A stretch of DNA of 13,727 bases from Xanthobacteraceae bacterium (GTDB lineage Bacteria; Pseudomonadota; Alphaproteobacteria; Rhizobiales; Xanthobacteraceae): contig JAICQA010000035.1 of NCBI GenBank assembly GCA_025929595.1, forward strand, positions 1-13,727. Direction: 5' to 3'. The notes beneath the pieces were generated by a model. It made no database searches. It was not told the origin of the DNA and saw only the letters and a list, made by a program, of their open reading frames with translations. A program made the position numbers and the translations under genes. This document shows positions 1-7,334 of this stretch, piece by piece; position 1 is the first letter of the stretch, and each line of letters begins with the position of its first letter.

Positions 1-14
1 GAGGGGGCCGCGCG

Positions 15-1928
15 ATGACCGAGCCGACCCACGTCCTGAAACCGCCGCCGCCGACCTTCAGGTTCGACCGCTCGCACGCCGGCCTGGTCCGACTCGCGAC
101 CATGATCATCGGCGTCTCGATGGCGCTCTATCATATGTACGTCATCGCCTTCGGCGCGCCCGAAGCGATCATCCTGCGCGGCACGCATCTGCTGTTCGCG
201 CTGACGCTGGTCTTCTTGTTTTATCGCCGCGTTACGTCCGCCGACGGTACGCCGCCGAGCGCACTCGATTATGTGCTGGTCGCCGTGGCCGCGGCGCCGA
301 TCCTCTATCTGTTTCTCTATTACGACTACATCATCAACCGCATCTTCTATATCGACGACCTGACGACTGCCGACATGGTGTTCGGCATTACGCTTGTTGT
401 CATCGTCCTCGAAGCCACGCGCCGCGTCATCGGCTGGGCGCTGCCGATCACCGCGATCGTGTTTCTCGCTTATGGGTTGATCTTTGCGCATCTGCCGCCG
501 CAGCAGATCATCGATCAGTTGTTCATGACGACCGAAGGTATTTTTGGTATCCCGCTCGCCGTCTCCGCCACCTATGTCGTGATCTTCGTGCTGTTCGGCA
601 GCTTCCTCGAACGCACCGGCATCGGCCATCTCATTATGGATTTTGCTCTGTCGCTTACCGGCCATACCGCCGGCGGACCGGGCAAGGTCTCGGTCGTGAG
701 TTCGAGCCTGTTCGGCACCGTGTCGGGCAGCGCTGTCGCGAACGTCATGGTGGACGGTCCGATCTCGATCCCGCTCATGAAGCGCTCGGGTTTTCCGGCG
801 CATTTCGCAGCCGGCGTCGAGGCAACCGCCTCGACCGGCGGCCAGATCATGCCGCCGATCATGGGCGCCGCCGCCTTCGTGATGGCCGAGTTCCTGTCGG
901 TCGGCTACCTGCAGGTCGTTGTCTGGGCGATCATTCCCGCGGCGCTCTATTACGTCGCCTGCTTTTCCGCCGTGCATTTCGAGGCCAAGCGGCGTGGCCT
1001 CGAAGGCCTGCCGCGCTCCGAGCTGCCGGTGATGACCAAAGTGCTCGGCGAGCGCGGCCACCTGTTCCTGCCGATCATCATCATTCTGGCCGTCATGTAT
1101 TCGGGCTACAGCGCGCCGATGGCGGCGCTTGCGGGCGTCCTGTCCTGCTTCCCGGTCGCCGCGCTGCGCAAGTCCACCCGCCACAACGTCACGCTGGCGA
1201 ACGTCATCGACGCGCTCTACGACGGCTCCAAGAACGCGCTCACCGTCGCCTGCGCATGCGCCTGTGCCGGCATTGTGATCGGCGTCGTGACGCTCTCCGG
1301 CCTCGGCATCGTCTTCACGCAGTTCGTGGTCGGGCTCGCGCAGGACACGCTGCTGCTCGCCCTCGTGCTCACCATGTGCGCCGGCATCGTGCTCGGCATG
1401 GGCATGCCGACGACGCCGGCCTATATCGTCATGACCGCCCTGCTCGTGCCGGCGCTGATCAAGCTCGGCGTGGTCGTGCCCGCGGCCCACATGTTCGCCT
1501 TTTACTTCGCCATCCTGTCTTCGATCACGCCGCCGGTGGCGCTCGCGGTCTATGCCGCGGCGGGCCTCGCCAAATCGGACATCTGGGCGAGCGGCTGGGC
1601 CGCCGTGCGCATCGGCGCAGCCGGCTTCATTGTGCCGTACATGTTCGTCTATGAACCGGCACTGCTGATGATCGGCGACTGGCCGACGATCATCTGGGCG
1701 ACGCTGACGGCATCGGTGGGCGTCATGGTGTTCGCTGCCGGCCTGCACGGCTACTTCGTCACCAAATCGGCGCACTGGCACACAGCGCTGCTGACCTGCG
1801 CGGGACTGCTGCTGATCCATCCGGGCTTGCTCACCTCGGCGATCGGCGCCGCGATCGCACTCGCCGTTGGCACGATCCAGTGGCTCGCCCGCGCACGCGA
1901 AAAGGCGGCGGTATCCGCCGCCGAGTAG
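15..1928 (+). CDS. TRAP transporter permease, fused 4TM/12TM (DctQ-DctM type)
   Basis: This is the inner-membrane permease of a tripartite ATP-independent periplasmic (TRAP) transporter, which imports a solute delivered by a periplasmic binding protein using an ion gradient. The protein has 637 residues and is hydrophobic almost throughout. A small N-terminal part (about residues 25-150) matches the DctQ-like helices, and the rest matches the DctM-like large subunit. Seen hallmarks are a Gly/Ser-rich stretch at about 211-290 with TVSGSAVANVM, and GMGMPTTPAY at 461-470 followed by the SSITPPVAL segment at 512-520. Length and fusion fit the family that usually pairs with TAXI-type binding proteins, but no binding-protein gene is in the window; it may lie upstream of the left edge. 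The ATG has a strong GAGGGGG ribosome site at 1-7. Three cysteines alternate at 413, 415 and 417 inside a helix. The substrate cannot be read from the sequence. Confidence 0.93.
   Translation: MTEPTHVLKPPPPTFRFDRSHAGLVRLATMIIGVSMALYHMYVIAFGAPEAIILRGTHLLFALTLVFLFYRRVTSADGTPPSALDYVLVAVAAAPILYLFLYYDYIINRIFYIDDLTTADMVFGITLVVIVLEATRRVIGWALPITAIVFLAYGLIFAHLPPQQIIDQLFMTTEGIFGIPLAVSATYVVIFVLFGSFLERTGIGHLIMDFALSLTGHTAGGPGKVSVVSSSLFGTVSGSAVANVMVDGPISIPLMKRSGFPAHFAAGVEATASTGGQIMPPIMGAAAFVMAEFLSVGYLQVVVWAIIPAALYYVACFSAVHFEAKRRGLEGLPRSELPVMTKVLGERGHLFLPIIIILAVMYSGYSAPMAALAGVLSCFPVAALRKSTRHNVTLANVIDALYDGSKNALTVACACACAGIVIGVVTLSGLGIVFTQFVVGLAQDTLLLALVLTMCAGIVLGMGMPTTPAYIVMTALLVPALIKLGVVVPAAHMFAFYFAILSSITPPVALAVYAAAGLAKSDIWASGWAAVRIGAAGFIVPYMFVYEPALLMIGDWPTIIWATLTASVGVMVFAAGLHGYFVTKSAHWHTALLTCAGLLLIHPGLLTSAIGAAIALAVGTIQWLARAREKAAVSAAE
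1900..1922 (-). terminator. Rho-independent terminator of the minus-strand pdh block, inside the TRAP gene
   Basis: Read on the minus strand, a perfect 8-bp stem GGCGGCGG / CCGCCGCC (1922-1915 and 1911-1904) with a 3-nt ATA loop is followed at once by TTTT (1903-1900). It begins 6 bases after the GNAT stop codon. On the plus strand the same hairpin is not followed by a T-run, so it should act mainly for the minus-strand operon. The stem is at the same time the codons for the C-terminal AAVSAA of the TRAP permease. The T-run is short, so efficiency is uncertain. Confidence 0.7.
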
Positions 1929-2516
1929 CTACGCGCGCTTTGTCATCAGCACCCAGTCGCCGCCGTGCCCGAGACCGGGGAACGGCACGAGCGGCCGTCG
2001 TGCCGCTTCGCGATAACCCTTACGCAGATAAAGCCGCATCGCGTCGTCATTCTCTTCAGCGACGATCAGACTGACCATTTCGGCGCCTGATCGCTTCGTG
2101 AGCCGGTCCGCTTCGCGCAGCAGGAACGTTCCGAGACCGCGGTTGCGAAACTGCGGGAACGCAGCCAGCGCATTGATGTACCAGCTTCCCGGCGCGGAGG
2201 ATTCAAGCTCGACCAGCGGCCGCACCAGTTCCGGCAACGCATTGAGATCGCCGGTGTCATACGGATCGTCCAGCCGGTAACCGAGCAGTAGGCCCGCTAC
2301 TTCGCCATCACGCTCCGCGAGCGTGGCATTCCGGTAGGAGAACCCGCCCTCCTCTCGCTGCGCCCGCTTCATGCCGACATCGAGCGCACTTTCGCCCGGC
2401 CCTGCCGACTGCGCCCAGAGATAGTTGCCGAACCCTTCGCCCGCGATGTCGATCAGAAGCGCGAGCACCCGCGCGTCATCCTTGCGCGCGGGCCGCAGGC
2501 GGAACCGATCGCTCAT
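1929..2516 (-). CDS. GNAT family N-acetyltransferase
   Basis: This is a cytoplasmic acetyl-CoA-dependent N-acetyltransferase of 195 residues; the substrate is unknown. The GNAT fold is seen in the N-terminal strand FRLRPARKDD (5-14), the acetyl-CoA-binding motif A around PQFRNRGLGTFLL (121-133, with the R-x-x-G-x-G pattern), and motif B around EENDDAMRLYLRKGYRE (154-170). The ATG at 2516 has GGAA about 9 bases upstream and starts the alignable domain. A longer reading from 2573 adds an Arg-rich tail and overlaps the preceding gene, so I reject it. The gene starts 19 bp after the stop of the small membrane protein and is the last gene of the pdh-containing block. Its stop codon abuts that of the convergent TRAP gene. 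Membership in the family is clear; any link to pyruvate dehydrogenase or its acetyl-CoA product is only inference from position. Confidence 0.88.
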   Translation of the reverse strand: MSDRFRLRPARKDDARVLALLIDIAGEGFGNYLWAQSAGPGESALDVGMKRAQREEGGFSYRNATLAERDGEVAGLLLGYRLDDPYDTGDLNALPELVRPLVELESSAPGSWYINALAAFPQFRNRGLGTFLLREADRLTKRSGAEMVSLIVAEENDDAMRLYLRKGYREAARRPLVPFPGLGHGGDWVLMTKRA

Positions 2517-2535
2517 GGCTGTTCGTTCCGCCGCA

Positions 2536-3048
2536 TCACATCGGCGCGTTCTGCGCCGACTTGATGCAATCATCGTTGAGCGTGCTGAAGCTCGCGTCTG
2601 TGGCGTCGAACAGCTTGCTGTGGTCGCCCCCGGCCGTGGCCGCTCGCTTCACGGCCGCCTCCAACGCCCAGGTCAACTCGGTGTATTCACGCCGGATGTT
2701 TTCATTGCGCAAATTCGCAAGGTAAGTGCCAAGCGCGCCAAACTTGCTCACCGCGCTCATGGTATCGACCTGCTCGGGACTCATCGTGGCACCGTCTGCC
2801 ACAGGGCGGATCAGACCGGCACGGAATTTGACCTGGAAATAGGCGTCGATGATGTCGCGACAGGTCTTCAGGTACTCGATGCGGCCGACATTGCCCTGAA
2901 TGAGAGTCACGAAGCGGTTGTTGAGATAGCCGTTATAGATCGACGTGATCAGCGACAACGCTGCGATGAACATCGGGAAATAAACGACGATCGCCGTGCG
3001 CAGCTTGGGCTCGGACTTCGAGACGGACTTTAATTCAAGTTCAGTCAT
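2536..3048 (-). CDS. Small membrane-anchored protein of unknown function
   Basis: I do not recognise a family for this 170-residue protein. A charged N-terminus (1-17) is followed by one strong hydrophobic segment at about 19-41, which is uncleaved-anchor-like. The remainder (about 45-170) looks like a soluble, mostly helical domain with two cysteines (C63, C161). With basic residues before the helix, the C-terminal domain would be expected outside the cytoplasm, where the two cysteines could form a disulfide; that is inference. The gene is probably real. It has a good ribosome site AGGGGA (3061-3056) 7 bases before ATG, it sits 36 bp after pdhC and 19 bp before the GNAT gene on the same strand, and its base composition is like its neighbours. 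The antisense reading frame over the same bases is Arg-rich and shows no domain. The position after pdhC suggests co-transcription, not function. Confidence 0.75.
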   Translation of the reverse strand: MTELELKSVSKSEPKLRTAIVVYFPMFIAALSLITSIYNGYLNNRFVTLIQGNVGRIEYLKTCRDIIDAYFQVKFRAGLIRPVADGATMSPEQVDTMSAVSKFGALGTYLANLRNENIRREYTELTWALEAAVKRAATAGGDHSKLFDATDASFSTLNDDCIKSAQNAPM

Positions 3049-3084
3049 CGCGCAGTCCCCTGGACGCCACCGCGCCGTCCTCGA

Positions 3085-4416
3085 TCACGCCAGCATTGAG
3101 ATCGGCTTTTCGACGAACCCCTTGAATGCGGTCAGCAGTTCAGCGCCGAGCGCGCCGTCCACCGCGCGATGGTCGGCGGACAACGTCGCGGTCATCACCG
3201 TCGCAACCTCAATCTCTCCCTTGCGCACGACCGCGCGTTCTTCACCTGCGCCAACCGCAAGGATGGTCGAGTGCGGCGGGTTGATGACGGCGGAAAATTC
3301 CTTGATGCCAAACATGCCGAGATTCGAAAGCGCGGTCGTTCCGCCCTGATACTCCATCGGCTTGAGCTTGCGATTGCGCGCGCGTCCGGCGAGGTCGCGC
3401 ATCTCGTTCGAGATCGCCGACAGCGACTTCTCGTCGGCGTGGCGCACGATCGGCGTGATCAGGCCGTTCGGGATCGCGACCGCCACGCCCACGTCGGCAT
3501 GCTTGTGCTTGAGCATTCCGCCTTCGGTCCACGTGACATTGGCATCGGGAATTTTGATGAGCGCCAGCGCCAGCGCCTTGATGAGCAGGTCGTTCACGGA
3601 CACGCGGAAGCGCGGTTTGCCGTCCTCGCCCATCGGCGAGGCGGAATTGATCGACTGCCGTGCGGCGAGCAGCGCATCGAGCTCGACATCGACCGTGAGG
3701 TAGTAGTGCGGGATCGTGGATTTTGACTCCACGAGGCGTTTGGCGATCGTCTTGCGCATGCCGTCATGCGGCACGAACTCGTAGGAACCGTCCTCGAACA
3801 GCGCGCGGATCTGCTCATCCGACGGCACCTGAATTGCGGGAGCGCCGGCCGCCGCCGGCGCACGCAGACCGCCGCCCTTCTTGGCTTGTTCAACATCATG
3901 CGCCACCACGCGGCCATGCGGGCCCGAGCCGGCGATGTGCGAGAGGTCGATCCCTGCATCTTTCGCCAGCCGCCGCGCGAGCGGCGAGGAGAAGACCCGC
4001 TTGCCGTCTTGAGCCGGCGCGGGAACCGTTGAGGCCGTTTGAGTCTTTGGCGCAGCAGAAGCCGCGGCCGGTGCCGGTGCAGGCTTCGGGGCGGCAGGCT
4101 TAGCCTCCTGCTTTGCTTCCGTCTTCGGCGCGGGCGCGGCAGCAGGCGCACCCTTGATCGCACCCGCGTCTTCGCCGTCTTCCAGCAACACCGCGATGAT
4201 CTGATTGACCGGCACGTCCTGCGTGCCTTCGGCGACCACGATCTTGCCGATCGTGCCTTCGTCAACGGCCTCCACTTCCATCGTCGCCTTGTCGGTCTCG
4301 ATCTCGGCGATCACGTCGCCGGCCTTGACCTTGTCGCCCTCTTTCTTGAGCCACTTGGCGAGGTTGCCCTTCTCCATCGTGGGCGACAGCGCGGGCATGA
4401 GGATGTTGACGGGCAT
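3085..4416 (-). CDS. pdhC: Pyruvate dehydrogenase E2, dihydrolipoamide acetyltransferase
   Basis: This is the core of the pyruvate dehydrogenase complex in the cytoplasm. It takes the acetyl group from E1 on a swinging lipoyl arm and passes it to CoA. The 443 residues show, in order: one lipoyl domain (1-83) with the lipoylated Lys43 in ETDKATMEVE; an Ala/Pro/Lys linker (about 86-137); a peripheral subunit-binding domain (about 139-177, SSPLARRLAKDAGIDL... with GSGPHGRV); a second short linker; and the catalytic acyltransferase domain (about 212-443). The active-site motif DHRAVDG lies at 415-421 (His416, Asp420). The length is normal for alphaproteobacterial E2 with a single lipoyl domain. 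The ATG is 6 bp after the pdhB stop, so translation is likely coupled. The branched-chain or 2-oxoglutarate E2 alternatives are unlikely beside pdhA and a lipoyl-bearing pdhB. Confidence 0.97.
   Translation of the reverse strand: MPVNILMPALSPTMEKGNLAKWLKKEGDKVKAGDVIAEIETDKATMEVEAVDEGTIGKIVVAEGTQDVPVNQIIAVLLEDGEDAGAIKGAPAAAPAPKTEAKQEAKPAAPKPAPAPAAASAAPKTQTASTVPAPAQDGKRVFSSPLARRLAKDAGIDLSHIAGSGPHGRVVAHDVEQAKKGGGLRAPAAAGAPAIQVPSDEQIRALFEDGSYEFVPHDGMRKTIAKRLVESKSTIPHYYLTVDVELDALLAARQSINSASPMGEDGKPRFRVSVNDLLIKALALALIKIPDANVTWTEGGMLKHKHADVGVAVAIPNGLITPIVRHADEKSLSAISNEMRDLAGRARNRKLKPMEYQGGTTALSNLGMFGIKEFSAVINPPHSTILAVGAGEERAVVRKGEIEVATVMTATLSADHRAVDGALGAELLTAFKGFVEKPISMLA
4162..4416 (-). repeat. Lipoyl-domain coding repeat, copy 2 (5' end of pdhC)
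   Basis: The first 85 codons of pdhC duplicate the first 85 codons of pdhB, in the same orientation and 1410 bp apart. By my own hand alignment about 69 of 85 residues are identical. The DNA around the lipoyl-lysine codon is identical for 35 bases (4274-4308 against 5684-5718). Both copies keep the lipoylation lysine. Confidence 0.85.
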
Positions 4417-4422
4417 GGTGCG

Positions 4423-5826
4423 CTATCCGCGATAGAGCACGGCTTTCGCCGCCTCGACGACTTCCGCGACCGACGGCAGCGCGAGCTTTTCGAGATTCGC
4501 AGCGTAGGGCATCGGCACGTCCTTGCCCGACACGCGCGTCACCGGCGCGTCGAGCCAATCGAAGCCCTGCTCCATGATGCGCGCGGAGATGTCGGCGCCG
4601 ACGCCATTCTGCGGCCAACCTTCCTCGACGACGACGACGCGGTTGGTCTTTTTCACCGACTCCAGCACCGTCTCGATATCAATCGGCCGGATCGTTCGGA
4701 GATCGATGACCTCTACTTCGATGCCATCCTTCGCCAGCTCGTCGGCCGCAGCCAGCGCATAGGTCATGCCGATGGACCAGGAGACAAACGTCACATGGCT
4801 GCCCGCCCGCGCGATGCGCGCCTTGCCGATCGGCAGCACCCAGTCGTCCAACTTCGGCACCGGAAACGATTTGCCGTAGAGAATTTCGTTTTCGAGGAAC
4901 ACGACCGGGTTCGGATCGCGGATCGCCGCCTTGAGCAATCCTTTGGCGTCGGCCGCTGTATAGGGCGCAATGACCTTCAGGCCCGGCACATGCGAATACC
5001 ACGCCGTGTAATCCTGGCTGTGCTGTGCGGCGACGCGCGCCGCCGGACCGTTCGGCCCGCGGAAGACGATCTGCGACGTCACCTGACCGCCCGACATGTA
5101 GAGCGTCTTCGCGGCCGAGTTCACGATCTGGTCGATGGCCTGCATCGAGAAATTGAAGGTCATGAACTCGACGACCGGTTTGAGCCCGGCGAATGCTGCG
5201 CCGACGCCGAGGCCCGTAAAGCCGTGCTCGGTGATCGGCGTATCGACGACACGCCTCGCGCCGAACTCCTGCAACAGGCCCTGCGTGATCTTGTAGGCGC
5301 CCTGATATTCGGCGACTTCCTCGCCCATCACGAACACGGCCTCGTCGCGCCGCATCTCTTCGGCCATTGCGTCACGCAGCGCCTCGCGCACGGTCATCGT
5401 CACCATCTCGGTGCCTTCCGGCACGTCGGGATCGGCGGCGACTTCGGCGGGCGCCGGAGTGGAAACGGAAACCGGCGCCGCCGGGGTTTCGGCAGGCGCC
5501 GGAGCATCTTGCTCGCGCGCGGGTTTGGCGGGGGCTTTGGCGGCTACGTCTGCTTTCTTGGAGACAGCGTCGCCTGCTTTCTCGCCCTCTGCGAGAATAA
5601 TCGCGATCGGGGTGTTCACGGCCACGTCTTGCGTGCCTTCAGGCACGAGGATCTTGCCAAGCGTGCCTTCGTCGACGGCCTCTACTTCCATCGTCGCCTT
5701 GTCGGTCTCGATCTCGGCAATGACGTCGCCCGCCTTCACGGCGTCGCCCTCGACCTTCACCCATTTGGCGAGATTGCCCTTCTCCATCGTCGGCGAGAGG
5801 GCGGGCATCAATACTTCAACCGGCAC
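4423..5826 (-). CDS. pdhB: Pyruvate dehydrogenase E1 beta subunit with N-terminal lipoyl domain
   Basis: This is the beta chain of the heterotetrameric E1, which with PdhA decarboxylates pyruvate on thiamine diphosphate and acetylates a lipoyl group. It has 467 residues, about 130 longer than a plain E1-beta. Residues 1-83 are a full lipoyl domain with Lys43 in ETDKATMEVE, and 84-137 are an Ala/Pro-rich linker. The transketolase-like pyrimidine-binding domain follows (about 140-320; MGEEVAEYQGAYK at 167-179, DTPITEHGF at 195-203, QHSQDYTAW at 268-276 with the conserved His269), then the C-terminal transketolase domain (about 335-460). This fusion is characteristic of alphaproteobacteria. The start is GTG, supported by the ribosome site AGGGGG 5 bases upstream and by a protein start (MPVEVLMPAL) matching that of PdhC. 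It lies 10 bp after pdhA. Confidence 0.97.
   Translation of the reverse strand: MPVEVLMPALSPTMEKGNLAKWVKVEGDAVKAGDVIAEIETDKATMEVEAVDEGTLGKILVPEGTQDVAVNTPIAIILAEGEKAGDAVSKKADVAAKAPAKPAREQDAPAPAETPAAPVSVSTPAPAEVAADPDVPEGTEMVTMTVREALRDAMAEEMRRDEAVFVMGEEVAEYQGAYKITQGLLQEFGARRVVDTPITEHGFTGLGVGAAFAGLKPVVEFMTFNFSMQAIDQIVNSAAKTLYMSGGQVTSQIVFRGPNGPAARVAAQHSQDYTAWYSHVPGLKVIAPYTAADAKGLLKAAIRDPNPVVFLENEILYGKSFPVPKLDDWVLPIGKARIARAGSHVTFVSWSIGMTYALAAADELAKDGIEVEVIDLRTIRPIDIETVLESVKKTNRVVVVEEGWPQNGVGADISARIMEQGFDWLDAPVTRVSGKDVPMPYAANLEKLALPSVAEVVEAAKAVLYRG
5572..5826 (-). repeat. Lipoyl-domain coding repeat, copy 1 (5' end of pdhB)
   Basis: This is the partner of the repeat at the 5' end of pdhC, in direct orientation. 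The 35-base identical core lies at 5684-5718. The two copies diverge after about codon 85, where each enters its own Ala/Pro-rich linker. A duplication of the domain, possibly kept similar by gene conversion, is inferred. Confidence 0.85.
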
Positions 5827-5831
5827 CTTGG

Positions 5832-5837
5832 CCCCCT
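5832..5837 (-). promoter_or_regulatory. Ribosome binding site that sets the GTG start of pdhB
   Basis: On the minus strand AGGGGG lies 5 bases before GTG (5826-5824). Its first base is the last base of the pdhA stop codon, so ribosomes finishing pdhA are well placed to restart. The next in-frame ATG (codon 7) would cut into the first strand of the lipoyl domain, so GTG is preferred. Confidence 0.7.
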
Positions 5838-6880
5838 CAGCGCGTAATATCGGTCCAGAGCTCCGAAGGATCGGGCTCCGGTTCGTGTGAGGCGAATTCC
5901 GCGGCTTCGTTCACGATCGTCTTCACCTCATTCTCGATTTTCTTGATCGCGGCTTCGTCCGCGCTTTTCTGCTCGAGCAGCCGCGCACGCACCATCTCGA
6001 TCGGATCGTGCGTGGTGCGCATCTTCTCCACTTCGTCCTTCGTGCGGTACTTGGCGGGATCGGACATGGAATGGCCGCGGTAGCGGTAGGTCAGCATCTC
6101 GAGGATGAACGGCCCTTCGCCCGAACGCGCATACTCGATCGCCTTTTCGCCTGCCGCCTTCACCGCGCGGACGTCCATGCCGTCGACCTGCTCGCCGGGA
6201 ATGTTGAACGACAGACCGCGCTTCGACAGGTCGCGATGCGCGTGAGACCGCTCGACCGACGTACCCATCGCGTATTTGTTGTTCTCGATCACGAACACCA
6301 CGGGCAGCTTCCAGAGCTGCGCCATGTTGAAGCTCTCATAGACCTGACCCTGGTTCGCCGCGCCGTCGCCGAAATAGGTCTGGCAGACGCGGCCGTTCTC
6401 CCGGTAGCGGTTGGCGAAGGCGATGCCGGTGCCGAGCGGCACCTGCGCGCCGACGATGCCGTGCCCGCCGTAAAACTGCTTCTCGGTCGAGAACATGTGC
6501 ATCGAGCCGCCCTTGCCCTTGGAGTAGCCCGAGCGGCGGCCGGTCAGTTCGGCCATCACGTGCTTCGGATCCATGCCGCAGGCGAGCATGTGGCCGTGGT
6601 CGCGATAGGCGGTGATCATCTGATCGCCGTCCTCAGACGCCATCTTCATGCCGATGACGACCGCTTCCTGACCGATATAGAGGTGGCAGAAGCCGCCGAT
6701 CAGCCCCATGCCGTAGAGCTGACCCGCCTTCTCCTCGAAGCGGCGGATCAGGAGCATCTCGCGGAAGGCTTCGAGTTCCTGGTTGGGGGTCATAAAGGCA
6801 GCGGAGCCATGGCCCTTCGCCGCGCCCTTAGGGGTGGCTTGAGTGCTTGAATTATCGAGGGATTTGGCGACGGCCGGCAT
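5837..6880 (-). CDS. pdhA: Pyruvate dehydrogenase E1 alpha subunit
   Basis: This is the alpha chain of the E1 component, which binds thiamine diphosphate and pyruvate and forms an alpha2beta2 enzyme with PdhB. The 347 residues begin with a variable Ser/Ala/Lys-rich tail (1-30). The family core starts near 35 (LEAFREMLLIRRFEEK). Seen motifs are the thiamine diphosphate/Mg signature starting GDGAANQGQ (171-179) and ending IENN (198-201), the YRDHGH segment (92-97), GGSMHMF (124-130), and the loop YRYRGHSMSDPAKYRT (265-280), which matches the phosphorylation-loop region of mitochondrial E1-alpha. Length is normal. ATG is preceded by AGGGAGAG (6898-6891) at 10 bases. It is the first of three tightly packed pdh genes and follows a 136-bp gap after ftsB, so it may have its own promoter. 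Confidence 0.97.
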   Translation of the reverse strand: MPAVAKSLDNSSTQATPKGAAKGHGSAAFMTPNQELEAFREMLLIRRFEEKAGQLYGMGLIGGFCHLYIGQEAVVIGMKMASEDGDQMITAYRDHGHMLACGMDPKHVMAELTGRRSGYSKGKGGSMHMFSTEKQFYGGHGIVGAQVPLGTGIAFANRYRENGRVCQTYFGDGAANQGQVYESFNMAQLWKLPVVFVIENNKYAMGTSVERSHAHRDLSKRGLSFNIPGEQVDGMDVRAVKAAGEKAIEYARSGEGPFILEMLTYRYRGHSMSDPAKYRTKDEVEKMRTTHDPIEMVRARLLEQKSADEAAIKKIENEVKTIVNEAAEFASHEPEPDPSELWTDITR

Positions 6881-7016
6881 CTTACAAACGCTCTCCCTTA
6901 TGCTTTTTGCTTAGCGCAATTTCCTTTCGCGCGCCACGCTGCGGAGCGCATAGGCCGCCCGCGCAGTGGACCGCGCAAGGGTCTTTCGCGTCAGCGCCCT
7001 TCAGCGCAACGCCGTT
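6881..7016. other. Intergenic gap between ftsB and pdhA; probable leader of pdhABC
   Basis: This is the longest gene-free stretch in the window (136 bp). Near pdhA it holds a clear ribosome site (6891-6898, minus strand). The rest is GC-rich with small direct repeats: CCGCGCA at 6959-6965 and 6971-6977, and TCAGCG at 6991, 7001 and 7017, the last overlapping the ftsB stop. I see no convincing hairpin plus T-run to end ftsB, and no promoter hexamers with good spacing. A promoter for pdhABC here is plausible from the layout but not shown. Confidence 0.35.
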
Positions 7017-7334
7017 TCAGCGGGAAGGGTTCAAAAGGACGAGGTCGTTCGGCTTCACAAAGCCAAGGTCGCGGCGGGCGAGTTCGTCGAGAAGGTCGGG
7101 GTCGAGGCGATCCGAGCGGAGCAGACCGACCCGATGCTCCCACTGCGCACGCGCGGTTCGCAGCGTGTCGCGCTCGAGCGTGAGATCCGCGACTTCCTGC
7201 TCGAATTGCCGCTGGGCCAGCAGTCCGTAGTTGCCGTGATAGCCCTGAAAGGCGAAGTAGCCGATGATGAGCGCCGCAACGATGTGCAGCGTCAGACCCT
7301 GAAAAAACCGCCCGAGTCGGGTGCGCGCGACCAT
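7017..7334 (-). CDS. ftsB: FtsB/DivIC-like septum formation initiator
   Basis: This is a small bitopic inner-membrane protein of the divisome. FtsB-family members pair with FtsL and FtsQ to activate septal wall synthesis. The 105 residues show a short basic cytoplasmic N-terminus (1-12), one membrane helix (about 14-31), a heptad-like coiled coil (about 38-72, Leu/Val-rich with many Arg/Glu/Gln), and a C-terminal segment DPDLLDELARRDLGFVKPND (78-97), of the DxxxLEExAR-LG type typical of DivIC/FtsB. Membership rests on this architecture and on its place just after eno, which is conserved in alphaproteobacteria and also in E. coli (eno near ftsB). It starts 44 bp after the eno stop; no strong ribosome site is visible, and an inverted repeat spans that gap. 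Confidence 0.9.
   Translation of the reverse strand: MVARTRLGRFFQGLTLHIVAALIIGYFAFQGYHGNYGLLAQRQFEQEVADLTLERDTLRTARAQWEHRVGLLRSDRLDPDLLDELARRDLGFVKPNDLVLLNPSR

Noticed and set aside
2517..2573. Extension of the GNAT protein by 19 residues upstream
   Set aside because: It overlaps the end of the preceding gene, is Arg-rich and non-GNAT, and ATG 2516 has a better ribosome site.
3062..3080. Hairpin GGACG/CGTCC between pdhC and the small membrane protein
   Set aside because: Only a 5-bp stem with a 9-base loop and no T-run; weak and likely chance in GC-rich DNA.
4039..5847. A 602-residue plus-strand open frame antisense to pdhC and pdhB
   Set aside because: It is His/Arg/Asp-rich with no domain, lies opposite two unmistakable pdh genes, and is the usual by-product of GC-rich codon use.
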